Positions 18,046 through 26,059 of a DNA stretch of 64,000 bases are shown in pieces. The position numbers and the translations under genes were made by a program. Where the stretch lies: contig NZ_VFOL01000001.1 of assembly GCF_006716065.1 (NCBI RefSeq), positions 5,208,001 through 5,272,000 on the forward strand, read 5' to 3'. The DNA comes from Salinispora arenicola. Its GTDB lineage: Bacteria; Actinomycetota; Actinomycetes; Mycobacteriales; Micromonosporaceae. Every line of letters begins with the position of its first letter. The stretch's first letter is position 1. Below the pieces are notes generated by a model that saw only the letters and a list, made by a program, of their open reading frames with translations, had not been told where the DNA came from and made no database searches.

Positions 18046-19944
18046 ATGTACGTGTTGGGAATTGATCTGGGAACCACCTACACCGCCGCGGCGACGTGGC
18101 GGGAGGGGCGCGCGGAGATCGCCCCGCTGGGTACCCGAGCCGCCGTGATCCCGTCGGTAGTGCTGCTGCGCGACGACGAGACCTTCCTGGTCGGGGAGAC
18201 CGCCAGCAGGCGCGGGCTGACCGAGCCACGCCGAGTGGCGCGGGAGTTCAAACGCAGGTTCGGCGACACCACGCCGCTGCTGCTTGGCGGGGTACCGTAC
18301 TCGCCAGAGGCGCTGATGGCCCGGCTGCTTCGGTCGGTTGTCGACGACGTGGTCCAGCGCGAGGGCGAGCCGCCGGCCAGGATATGCCTGTCGCATCCGG
18401 CGAACTGGGGACCTTACAAGACCGACATGCTACGCCAGGCGGTGCAGCTGGCCAGCATCGAGCAGCCGGTCGAGTACACCACCGAGCCGGTCGCCGCGGC
18501 TGTCTCGTACGCCCAGCAGGAACGAGTCGATCGGGGTGCCGCCCTGGCCGTGTACGACCTGGGCGGCGGCACGTTCGACGCGGCGGTGCTTCGGCACACC
18601 GGGGACGGGTTCGAGATCCTCGGCCAGCCCGAGGGAATCGAACGGCTCGGCGGTATCGACTTCGACGCGGCGGTGTTCGCTCACGTGGCGGCCGCGATCG
18701 GCGGGAAGCTCGCGGAACTGGACGACGACGACCCGACCGCGGTCGCGGCCGTGGCACGGTTGCGCGGCGAGTGCGTCGAGGCCAAGGAGGCGCTTTCTGC
18801 TGACACCGACGTGTCCATCCCGGTGATGTTGCCGAACCTGTCCACCGAGGTCCGCCTGACCCGGGCCGAGCTGGAGGCGATGGTACGCCCGGCGCTCTTC
18901 GACTCCATTGAGGCGATGCGCCGGGCGCTGGTGTCGGCTGGAGTCACGTCAGATGACCTGCATTCGGTCCTGTTGGTCGGCGGCTCGTCCCGGATGCCGC
19001 TGGTCGCGCAGATGGTCGGCGCCGAGTTGGGCCGCCCGGTGGCGGTGGACACTCACCCGAAGCATGCGGTCGCGCTCGGCGCGGCCTGGCTCGCCGCGGG
19101 TGCGTTGGCCCGCGCGGCAGGCAGCCGGACGCCTACCCCCCGGCAGCCGCCAGCGCAGGTGCCCGCAACGCCCTCGGCCACACCGACCGCAGCTGTCCGC
19201 CGGGCCGACACATCGGCGACGGCTGCCATCCCGAAGATCGGGGGCGCGGCGGCACCGCTGGTCCGCGGAGCGGCGGCCGTCAACGATGGCCGAAGTGGCC
19301 GGACCCGGCATTCCGACACCGACCGACCCTCGAACACGAAGAAGCTGTCGGCCAGCCCGAGCCGGTCCCGGTCGCTGACCATCGGCGCCGCGGCCCTCGC
19401 CCTGGTGCTGGCACTTGCCGGCGCCGGATACACGATGTTCGGCCACAACGATGCCCCTCCGACGGATCGGGGTGCGGCGGTGGCGGCAGTGGCGACAGGT
19501 ACCCCCAGCGAGGCAACGCCCCCCGCGGACGAGCAGTGCACCGAGACGATTCGTGCCAACAAACGGTGGGCGTGTCTGACCGCAGCGGTCTTCGACGGTT
19601 CCGCCCTCACTCTCCAGGGCGATGTCGGTGTCCCGGAGGGCACGGCCCTGGACGTCAACGGCGGTTTCCATCTGCACATCTTCGGCAGCGATGGCGTCAG
19701 CCCGGATCCCGCTGTCATGGGTGCCCACGCCACCGACCAGGAGCAGTGGTACGTCGAGGACAAGCTTCCGTCCGTCGCCACGTGGGGCGATGGCAGGTGG
19801 AAAGCGATCGCTTCCTACGCACCTCCTGGTCAGACACTGCCAGACAAGGTGTGTGTGCGGATCGCGGTTGACTGGCACGGGTTGGTCAAGGACACCAACG
19901 GCGGGTACGAGACGGGAAACTGCGCACCGATCACCAAAGGTTGA
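18046..19944 (+). CDS. Membrane-anchored Hsp70-family protein with extracytoplasmic C-terminal domain
   Basis: 632 residues. The Hsp70 ATPase domain fills about residues 1-355: phosphate 1 loop MYVLGIDLGTTYTAAA, phosphate 2 loop YDLGGGTFDAAVL, and adenosine-binding LLVGGSSRMPLVAQM. The usual substrate-binding domain is absent. Instead a Pro/Ala/Ser-rich linker leads to one transmembrane segment (about 445-468, LTIGAAALALVLALAGAGYTMF). A C-terminal domain of about 150 residues with four Cys follows outside (EQCTETIRANKRWACLTAAV; KVCVRIAVDWHG; YETGNCAPI). The ATPase domain would be cytoplasmic. This is a sensor- or chaperone-like architecture rather than DnaK. A LuxR-type regulator gene follows after five bases. 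Confidence 0.9.
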   Translation: MYVLGIDLGTTYTAAATWREGRAEIAPLGTRAAVIPSVVLLRDDETFLVGETASRRGLTEPRRVAREFKRRFGDTTPLLLGGVPYSPEALMARLLRSVVDDVVQREGEPPARICLSHPANWGPYKTDMLRQAVQLASIEQPVEYTTEPVAAAVSYAQQERVDRGAALAVYDLGGGTFDAAVLRHTGDGFEILGQPEGIERLGGIDFDAAVFAHVAAAIGGKLAELDDDDPTAVAAVARLRGECVEAKEALSADTDVSIPVMLPNLSTEVRLTRAELEAMVRPALFDSIEAMRRALVSAGVTSDDLHSVLLVGGSSRMPLVAQMVGAELGRPVAVDTHPKHAVALGAAWLAAGALARAAGSRTPTPRQPPAQVPATPSATPTAAVRRADTSATAAIPKIGGAAAPLVRGAAAVNDGRSGRTRHSDTDRPSNTKKLSASPSRSRSLTIGAAALALVLALAGAGYTMFGHNDAPPTDRGAAVAAVATGTPSEATPPADEQCTETIRANKRWACLTAAVFDGSALTLQGDVGVPEGTALDVNGGFHLHIFGSDGVSPDPAVMGAHATDQEQWYVEDKLPSVATWGDGRWKAIASYAPPGQTLPDKVCVRIAVDWHGLVKDTNGGYETGNCAPITKG

Positions 19945-19949
19945 GACGG

Positions 19950-22433
19950 GTGCAGACCCACGGTCAGATGACCACGCCCGGCGCCGATGCCACGACCGTG
20001 GTCGTGGGTGTCGACGGTGCCGGACGGAGTCGACGGCTTCGTGATCTCGCCGCCGCACTCGACCGTCCGGTGCGCTGGGTGACGCTGCCCAGCAGCGATG
20101 CGGATCTCGACCTGGTACTGACCGACGCCCGGGCTGCGGGCGCCGTGGTGATCGTCGACGATGCTCACCACGGGCAACCGTCCAGCTGGCGCGCCCTGGC
20201 CGCGGCCGCGCGCGCTGGCCAGGCGATGCTGATCGCACGGCGGCCGGTAGTCCGCGCCGTGGAGCTGGCTGACCTGGACCAGGTCGTCGCGGCGGCCGGC
20301 ACGGTCGACCAGCTCGGGCCGTTGGACGCCGCCGGTGTCGCCGCGGTCGTCACCGAGGCGGGCGTCACCGAGCCCGACGAGGACACGATCGAGGAGATCC
20401 GCACCGCATCGGGTGGGATGGCCGCGGTAGCCGCTTCCCTCGCCACCGCGACATCCGGGGGCTCGGTCGCCACCGCGACGTCCAGGGGCTCGGTCGCCAC
20501 CGCGACGTCCAGGGGCTCGGTCGCCACCGCGACGTCCAGGGGTCTGGTCCCCGCCGCACTGCGGGCCCGGGTACAGCGCCGCCTCGCGGGCCTTCCTGCC
20601 GATAGCGCGGCGGTGACACAGGTGCTTGCACTCCTGTTGGACGTCCCGGACTCCGTGGTGGCCAGGGCTGCCGGGGTGACCGTGGCGACGGTCGCCGATA
20701 CCAGCAACGTCCTGCAGGAGCGTGGCATGATCGCGCCCGGTTCGGCTTCGCTGATCCCGGCCGTCGCCGCGGCGATCCGGACCGACCTGCCAGTGGTGGT
20801 GCGCCGGCAGCTGCATGACCGGGTGGCCACCGCGCTCCTGGACTCAGGCACTGACCCGCTGCTGGCCGCAGTCCAGCTGCGGCGGGCACGTGTCCGGACA
20901 CCCACGGCAGCGGTCGCCTACGCGGGTGCCGCTGATCACCTGCGATTCCGCGATCCCGATGCCGCGGTGTCCTGGTACGACGCCGCTGTCGAGGCGGGCG
21001 CACAGCCGGCGGCTGTTGACCTGGGCCGGGCCGAGGCGGCCACGCAGCTCGGAACACCGGTGGATCTGACCGACGTCAGTGGTGAGCCGGCACGGCTGGC
21101 CATCGTGGTGGCCGCGATCGCCGCGCAACAGGGGCGATGGGACAGAGCAGCAGAGGCACTGGCCGACGCCGACGGACCAGGTGCGGCACTCGCCGCCGTG
21201 GCCTGGGCCGCGACTGGGCATCCCGAACGTGCTGGTGATGCCGCCCGTCGTGCCCGCACCGAGCCCAGCGGAGGGACGCCGGAGGCCCTCGCCCGGCTGG
21301 CCGAGGCCGCGGCGGGCCTCGCCGAGCCGGAGGCCATGTTGCCCCTGCTGATCGAGTCTGCCGAGGCCGCACAGCGCACGCCACCCGACGTCGTGTTGCC
21401 CGACTCGCCGCACGCGCTCGGCGCCCTCGTCGCCGGGCTGACCGGTGATGTTTCCACCGCAGAGCGACTGCTCCTCGCCGGGTTGGCCGCGGGCGTCGGT
21501 GGTCCGGTGACCGCCCGCCGACATCAGCTGCTCCTGGCGTTCACTCGGATGCGCGCCGGCCGCTACGACACTGCGGCTGCGGAGCTGGCGCCGGGGCCGG
21601 ATCCAACGGCCTGGGACCATCCAACTGCCCGGGACCAACTGCTCGCCGCCGCGCTCGCGGCGGGGATGGCCCGCCGCAGTGGTGACGTGGCGCGAATGCG
21701 CGAGGCATGGAACGGGGTGGAGACGCAGCTGGCCCGACGCGCGGTGGACCTTTTCGCGATCGAGGTCCTGGAGGAGCTTGTGGTGACGGCGGCGCGGCTG
21801 CGCCGTATGGTGCGAGCTCGGCCCGTGATGGACGTACTCGACGATCTTGTCGCACGCGCCGGGGATCCGCCGACGTGGGTCGTCGCGGTGGGCTGGATTC
21901 GGGTTCAGGTCGCCGTCGCCCTCGAGGATGCGGCTACGGCCGCCACGCTGGCCGGTGAGCTGGCCACGGCAGCGACCCTCGCCGGGCCACGCCAGCGTGC
22001 GCAGGGCGCCGCCGCACTGGCATGGGCCGATGTGCTTGCGGGGAAGGTGGACGTCGACCGCGTCTGCTCGGTCGCTGGGGACTTGGCGACCAACCAGCTG
22101 CCCTGGGATGCCTCACGGCTGGTGGGCCAGGCGGCGATTCGCACCACGGATGCGACGGCGGCACGGCGACTGTTGGAGCACGCGCGGGGCTTGTCTGCCG
22201 TGGAGGTCGGCGGAGGCGAGCAGCGCGGGCGGGTTGGGGTGCTGTCCGAACGCGAGATTGCGGTCGGCCGAATGGTACTCGAGGGGCGCACCCAACGGGA
22301 GATCGGATCCCAACTGTACCTGTCGCCGAAGACCGTCGAACACCACGTGGCGCGGATGCGGACCAAACTGGACGCGTCCAGCCGCGCCGAGTTTCTCGCC
22401 GCCCTGCGGGAACACCCGGGGGTTGTCGACTGA
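19950..22433 (+). CDS. Large LuxR-type regulator with degenerate P-loop domain
   Basis: About 827 residues; GTG 19950 lies 9 bases after AAAGG, just past the Hsp70 stop. A P-loop-like motif GVDGAGRSRRL has Arg in place of the Walker A Lys, with a Walker B-like strand GAVVIVDDAHH. An Ala-rich TPR/helical-repeat middle section follows. The C-terminus is a GerE/LuxR helix-turn-helix (LSEREIAVGRMVLEGRTQRE ... LYLSPKTVEHHVARMRTKL). The layout is that of large LAL/MalT-type activators, but nucleotide hydrolysis is doubtful. It carries an in-frame 27-bp tandem repeat at residues 164-199. Position suggests it controls the dynamin/IniB/Hsp70 genes. Confidence 0.87.
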   Translation: MQTHGQMTTPGADATTVVVGVDGAGRSRRLRDLAAALDRPVRWVTLPSSDADLDLVLTDARAAGAVVIVDDAHHGQPSSWRALAAAARAGQAMLIARRPVVRAVELADLDQVVAAAGTVDQLGPLDAAGVAAVVTEAGVTEPDEDTIEEIRTASGGMAAVAASLATATSGGSVATATSRGSVATATSRGSVATATSRGLVPAALRARVQRRLAGLPADSAAVTQVLALLLDVPDSVVARAAGVTVATVADTSNVLQERGMIAPGSASLIPAVAAAIRTDLPVVVRRQLHDRVATALLDSGTDPLLAAVQLRRARVRTPTAAVAYAGAADHLRFRDPDAAVSWYDAAVEAGAQPAAVDLGRAEAATQLGTPVDLTDVSGEPARLAIVVAAIAAQQGRWDRAAEALADADGPGAALAAVAWAATGHPERAGDAARRARTEPSGGTPEALARLAEAAAGLAEPEAMLPLLIESAEAAQRTPPDVVLPDSPHALGALVAGLTGDVSTAERLLLAGLAAGVGGPVTARRHQLLLAFTRMRAGRYDTAAAELAPGPDPTAWDHPTARDQLLAAALAAGMARRSGDVARMREAWNGVETQLARRAVDLFAIEVLEELVVTAARLRRMVRARPVMDVLDDLVARAGDPPTWVVAVGWIRVQVAVALEDAATAATLAGELATAATLAGPRQRAQGAAALAWADVLAGKVDVDRVCSVAGDLATNQLPWDASRLVGQAAIRTTDATAARRLLEHARGLSAVEVGGGEQRGRVGVLSEREIAVGRMVLEGRTQREIGSQLYLSPKTVEHHVARMRTKLDASSRAEFLAALREHPGVVD
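20440..20547 (+). repeat. 27-bp in-frame tandem repeat, four copies
   Basis: Units at 20440, 20467, 20494 and 20521, consensus beginning TCGCCACCGCGACGTCCAGG. Units 2 and 3 are identical; units 1 and 4 differ by a few bases. Each unit encodes nine residues (VATATSRGS), lengthening a linker between the P-loop-like domain and the helical repeats of the LuxR-type regulator. Copy number could vary between strains without a frameshift. Confidence 0.95.
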
Positions 22434-22594
22434 GCGACGACCGTGCCTGTCGGCGGGTCAGCCGGCTGGGGCAGCAGCCCCTATTGCCAGGGCGGGCCCG
22501 CGGGGGTTTCCCCGATGCCACCGTCGGGGCTCCGGCGGCACTGTAGGGCTATGCCGGGGCCGACCAAGGCCCCGGCCAGACAGGGAGCAAGACG

Positions 22595-23632
22595 ATGAGT
22601 ATTGATGTCAGTGAACTCTTTCGGGACTTCTTTTCCAGGGTCTTCAGCGACCGCGAAGTCGCGGAGAACTTCGTGGCCGACCCGGAGGGCGTGCTCGCCG
22701 CCGAGGGCATTACCGACGCCGACCTCTCAGGTGTCAACGTCGCCCAGGTCGCCGCGGTCGTCGCTCAGGAGTCTGCGCTACCACCGGAAACCAAGGACGC
22801 GGTTGCGCAGGTCGCCTCTGGTGGCGGGGGCGGTGGAGAGCAGGACTCGGGCGACGGCGGGCCGGCGGCGGATGGTGGGCAGCCGCCGCTGGAACAGATC
22901 GTGCAGACCGTCACCGAGCTGGTCACCGTCGTGCACCAGGACATCGACCAGTCGACGAGCTTCTTCGACCAGTCGACGACCATCGACAACTCAGTGGACG
23001 TGGACGTGGACGGCGCCAATGCAAGTGTCGTCACCACGGGTGACGGCAATGTCGTCAACACAGGTGAGGGCGACGTCAATGCGGCCACGGGTGACGGCTC
23101 CCAGGCCATCGGCGGCGACAACGACGGTCAGGCCAACACCGGCGACGGAGCCGTCCTCGCCGGCGATGACGTGGAAAACGTCAACACGGGCGAAAACAGC
23201 GGGGTCGTCGGCGATGGCGACAATACCTTCGGCGACGGCAATGTCGACTTTGGCGAAGGCAACGACCTCGCGAACCTGAACTTCGGTTCGGGCGTTCAGG
23301 ACCAGTCATCCAACTCGATCGACAACTCGATCAACAACTCCGATCTGTCGCAGAACAGCTCCATCGACAACTCCAACAACGAACAGTCGATCGAAAACGA
23401 CATCACCACCGATATCGACAACTCGGTCAACGACTCGAACAACGAGGATTCCTTCAACTCGATCGAGGCCGAATTCAACGAGGACTCGAACAACTCGATC
23501 GACGCCGACCTCAATAACGTCGCCAACAGCTTCGATACTGACCTTGGCCCGACACCTGTCCCGGGGCTCACCCCCCAGGATGAGTTCGCCCGCAACGCTG
23601 ACAACAACGCTGACGAGCCAGCCGCTCTCTGA
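22595..23632 (+). CDS. IniB N-terminal-domain protein with Asn/Asp/Gly-rich repeat tail
   Basis: 345 residues; ATG 22595 follows AGGGAGCAAGACG. Residues 1-65 form the helical IniB-type N-domain (FRDFFSRVFSDREVAENFVA, DPEGVLAAEGITDADLSGVN). Then comes a Gly-rich stretch and a long low-complexity region of N-T-G-D-G/E repeats (about 150-230) that could fold as a parallel beta-roll or solenoid. Next is a segment of repeating S-I-D-N-S-N (about 230-310). The tail is very acidic and lacks hydrophobic residues. No signal peptide is seen. The family includes mycobacterial IniB, induced by cell-wall stress. It closes the dynamin/Hsp70/LuxR cluster. Confidence 0.88.
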   Translation: MSIDVSELFRDFFSRVFSDREVAENFVADPEGVLAAEGITDADLSGVNVAQVAAVVAQESALPPETKDAVAQVASGGGGGGEQDSGDGGPAADGGQPPLEQIVQTVTELVTVVHQDIDQSTSFFDQSTTIDNSVDVDVDGANASVVTTGDGNVVNTGEGDVNAATGDGSQAIGGDNDGQANTGDGAVLAGDDVENVNTGENSGVVGDGDNTFGDGNVDFGEGNDLANLNFGSGVQDQSSNSIDNSINNSDLSQNSSIDNSNNEQSIENDITTDIDNSVNDSNNEDSFNSIEAEFNEDSNNSIDADLNNVANSFDTDLGPTPVPGLTPQDEFARNADNNADEPAAL

Positions 23633-23653
23633 GGCGGGCATGCGACTGGTGAG

Positions 23654-23681
23654 GTCCCCGACGGTCCGCCCGGTCGGGGAC
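23654..23681 (+). terminator. Hairpin after IniB-like gene
   Basis: GTCCCCGAC and GTCGGGGAC form a perfect 9-bp stem around a 10-base loop, 22 bases after the stop codon. Position and strength fit a transcription terminator for the island. The remaining bases to 23883 hold no gene that I can support. Confidence 0.65.
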
Positions 23682-23883
23682 TCCGTCAGTCGCGTGTCTC
23701 ACGGGCCGGCCTGCGTCTGCCCCGTTGCCTGACATCGACGGGACGGCCGACCGAATCCGGTCCTGAACCGCGCTCACCGATGGCGTGTCCCTTCCGAACA
23801 CGAGGGCACGGTCCTTCCGGACAACCTCGCCGACCGGTCCCTACTGTCGAGCCACGGGAAGCGCCGGCGACAGCGGGGGCCGA

Positions 23884-24459
23884 CTACGCGTCGCCCGCTG
23901 ACAGGCGATCGAGAAGTTCGGCTCCCGCCGTCCGGGATCGTTCGACGCGGCGGGCGTAGGCCAGCACCTCCGGACTGGTGCCGGCCTCCGCGTGTGATCG
24001 GGCGAATTCCGCCGCGATGCGGTGGTGGGTGCCGAGCAGCTCGCAGAGCACGGCGTCGACCGCCGCGTCGGGTGTACCGCGCAGCCGGGCCAGTCCCCCG
24101 TCGGTGATCGCCCGGCCGGCATCCTGCGCGGGTGCGGTCGCGGCGGGGTCCGAGTCAACGGCCTGCAGCCAGGCGCGTGTCATCACGTGTTCGTCGAACT
24201 CGGTCGCCTTGACCGCGCCAACCAGGATCTTGATCTCCGGATCGTCGATCCGGTCCTGCACCGATCGCGCAATCTCGACACTCTGTTCGGTGTGTGCCGC
24301 CATCGCCTGCAGAAACCGGATGTCGGCCTCGTTCATGGAGGTGGCGGCGGGCACCTCGTCACCGACCTCCGCCCGGGTGTCGCGGCGTTCTGCCGTCCCG
24401 GCGCAGCCCGCCAGCAGCGCGGCGGTGGTAAGCAGGGCGACCAGTAGCAGCCGTCGCAC
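23884..24459 (-). CDS. DUF305-family lipoprotein
   Basis: 191 residues with a lipoprotein signal (MRRLLLVALLTTAALLAGC, lipidated Cys at residue 19). The mature part shows the DUF305 pattern of two ferritin-like helical repeats: MNEADIRFLQAMAAHTEQSV (normally MI-HH-QA), and LLGTHHRIAAEFARSHAEAG in the second half. Function in the family is unsettled; several members are linked to copper or metal stress. It is transcribed on its own, convergent to the IniB-like gene, and followed upstream by the monooxygenase gene on the same strand. Confidence 0.82.
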   Translation of the reverse strand: MRRLLLVALLTTAALLAGCAGTAERRDTRAEVGDEVPAATSMNEADIRFLQAMAAHTEQSVEIARSVQDRIDDPEIKILVGAVKATEFDEHVMTRAWLQAVDSDPAATAPAQDAGRAITDGGLARLRGTPDAAVDAVLCELLGTHHRIAAEFARSHAEAGTSPEVLAYARRVERSRTAGAELLDRLSAGDA

Positions 24460-24554
24460 GGCCTACTCCCTTCGGGTCACGGGGCGCCGACTCGCGGTCG
24501 GCCCGCACCGGCCGGGTGTTCCCCACCACGGCCGGTGCGGCAACGCCCGTTCGC

Positions 24555-25571
24555 TCAGATTCGGATCCACAGCGACGGCACGTGCGGCGGCTCCCACCCG
24601 GGCGTCGCGGTGTGCGCCTGCCGAGCCCGGTAGCTCACCCCGTCGTACGTCACCTCGTCACCGATCTGGTAGGCGATGCCAACCGCCCAACCGTCGCCGG
24701 GTGCCGGCTCGCCGGTCGCGGGCGGTGGTGTCACGGCAGTCCAGAGCGCTGGTACGCGCGGCGGCTCCCACCCGGGTGTCGCGGTGTGCGCCTGCCGAGC
24801 CCGGTAGCTCACCCCGTCGTACGTCACCTCGTCACCGATCTGGTAGGTGGTACCAACCTGCCAGCTGCCCGGCGCGGGAGTCCCGGTCGAGGTCGGAGAC
24901 GGCGTGCCGGTCGGGGTTGGCGACGCGGTGCCCGTCGGTGAGGCGGTCGGGGTCGGCGAGGCGGTGCCCGTCGGTGAGGCGGTCGGGGTCGGTGACGCGG
25001 TGCTCGTCGGCGAGGCGGTCGGGGTCGGCGAGGCGGTGCCCGTCGGCGTCGGCGAAGGGCCGCCGTCGATATTCACGTCGATGCAGGAGTAGAACGCCAT
25101 AGGGGTGTCGGCGATGTTCCACACCGCGAGAACCTTCTGCCGGCCCACGTGGTCGCCCAGGTCGACCGTGTGCGAGAGCGTGGACGGCGGCTGCACGCCA
25201 CCACCGTCGAAGGTGGCCAACAGCTCGTCGCCGATGAAGTACTCCCAGTTACTGGTCTTGTGTGGGGCGGTCTTGATCCAGTCGAAGGTGACCGACCGGC
25301 CGACCGTGGCCGCGGGCCAGGCCCGGCTCTCGTCGTCGAGCACGGCGAACTCGGAGATGCCGCCGCTGCAGCTCGTCAGGCCCTTTGGTCCTTCGACGCT
25401 CTGCGGCTCGAACGAGATGGGCCCACAGTCGGGTACCGAACCCTGCGCGCAGAGCGCCTGACGGCTGGGCGGTCCCGAAACGTAGCCATGCGCCTGGGCG
25501 GGTGCGGCGACGGCCATCGTGGCCGTGACAGCTCCCATCGTCATCAATGGCAGGGCAAAGCGCTTTCGCAT
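24555..25571 (-). CDS. AA10 lytic polysaccharide monooxygenase with two CBM5/12-type modules
   Basis: 338 residues; ATG 25571 has GAGGGAG upstream. The signal peptide ends at PAQA, so mature residue 1 is the His of HGYVSGPPSRQALC, the first histidine of the copper brace. The second brace His is in TAPHKTSNWEYF, and the axial region is AFYSCIDVNI. A Thr/Pro/Ser linker of about 55 residues (repeating ASPTPT/ASPTGT) follows. Then come two ChtBD3/CBM5/12-like modules, each with QIGDEVTYDGVSYRARQAHT and an ending like PALW. It is secreted and oxidatively cleaves chitin or cellulose; the chitin-binding-type modules favour chitin. The two binding modules are almost identical in DNA. Confidence 0.93.
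   Translation of the reverse strand: MRKRFALPLMTMGAVTATMAVAAPAQAHGYVSGPPSRQALCAQGSVPDCGPISFEPQSVEGPKGLTSCSGGISEFAVLDDESRAWPAATVGRSVTFDWIKTAPHKTSNWEYFIGDELLATFDGGGVQPPSTLSHTVDLGDHVGRQKVLAVWNIADTPMAFYSCIDVNIDGGPSPTPTGTASPTPTASPTSTASPTPTASPTGTASPTPTASPTGTASPTPTGTPSPTSTGTPAPGSWQVGTTYQIGDEVTYDGVSYRARQAHTATPGWEPPRVPALWTAVTPPPATGEPAPGDGWAVGIAYQIGDEVTYDGVSYRARQAHTATPGWEPPHVPSLWIRI
24584..24847 (-). repeat. 90-bp near-identical direct repeat encoding duplicated binding modules
   Basis: 24584-24673 and 24758-24847 match at 89 of 90 positions (the only difference I see is c/t in ggCgtcgc versus ggTgtcgc), spaced 174 bases apart. They encode most of the two carbohydrate-binding modules at the C-terminus of the LPMO. 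Identity at silent positions indicates a very recent duplication or gene conversion. Confidence 0.93.
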
Positions 25572-26059
25572 TGGTACAACTCCCTCGGACATCTCGACTC
25601 CGGAGGGCGCCACGCTAGCCACAGGCCGCCTGAACAGCAATAACAGCCGAGTTCTTCCGGCTTCTCTGACACCGGATCAGATCACATGTCTGCTTTTTCG
25701 ACACGCCTGATTCGTCGGCCGAATACGCGGACAACACCGGATGCACGGTTTTCCGTACACCGAGGTGGATCGATGGCTTGCGCATCTGGCAGCACGAGCC
25801 CGTCCGGACCGACTGACCACAACAGGCCCGTCCACCGTGATGATCATCACGGTGGACCGACTCTCCCCTCACCGAAGGGTAGGGTTCGACCCTGGTCGTC
25901 GAGGTGCGGCTGCTGGCCCCTCACGGCCCTTCCCGGGCAACGTTGCCCGGAATGGTTCGGATTGTCCGACCGGAATACTGTGTACGAGATTCGCCGTTTC
26001 CCGAGCGGGATCCGGCGACACGTGTGCGCCCCCGCGCACACCCGAGTGGAAACGGCTGT
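25572..26059. promoter_or_regulatory. Divergent region between LPMO and SulP genes
   Basis: About 490 bases with no supported gene. It contains the promoter side of the LPMO (minus) and of the SulP-MerR pair (plus), plus a perfect 28-bp palindrome at 25830-25857. Confidence 0.5.
25830..25857. promoter_or_regulatory. Perfect 28-bp palindrome, candidate operator
   Basis: GTCCACCGTGATGA followed directly by its reverse complement TCATCACGGTGGAC, with no spacer. It lies 203 bases before the SulP start. A spacer-free palindrome is a poor hairpin but a good site for a dimeric regulator. The MerR-type protein encoded in the same operon is a candidate, although MerR sites usually sit inside the promoter spacer. 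Confidence 0.5.
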
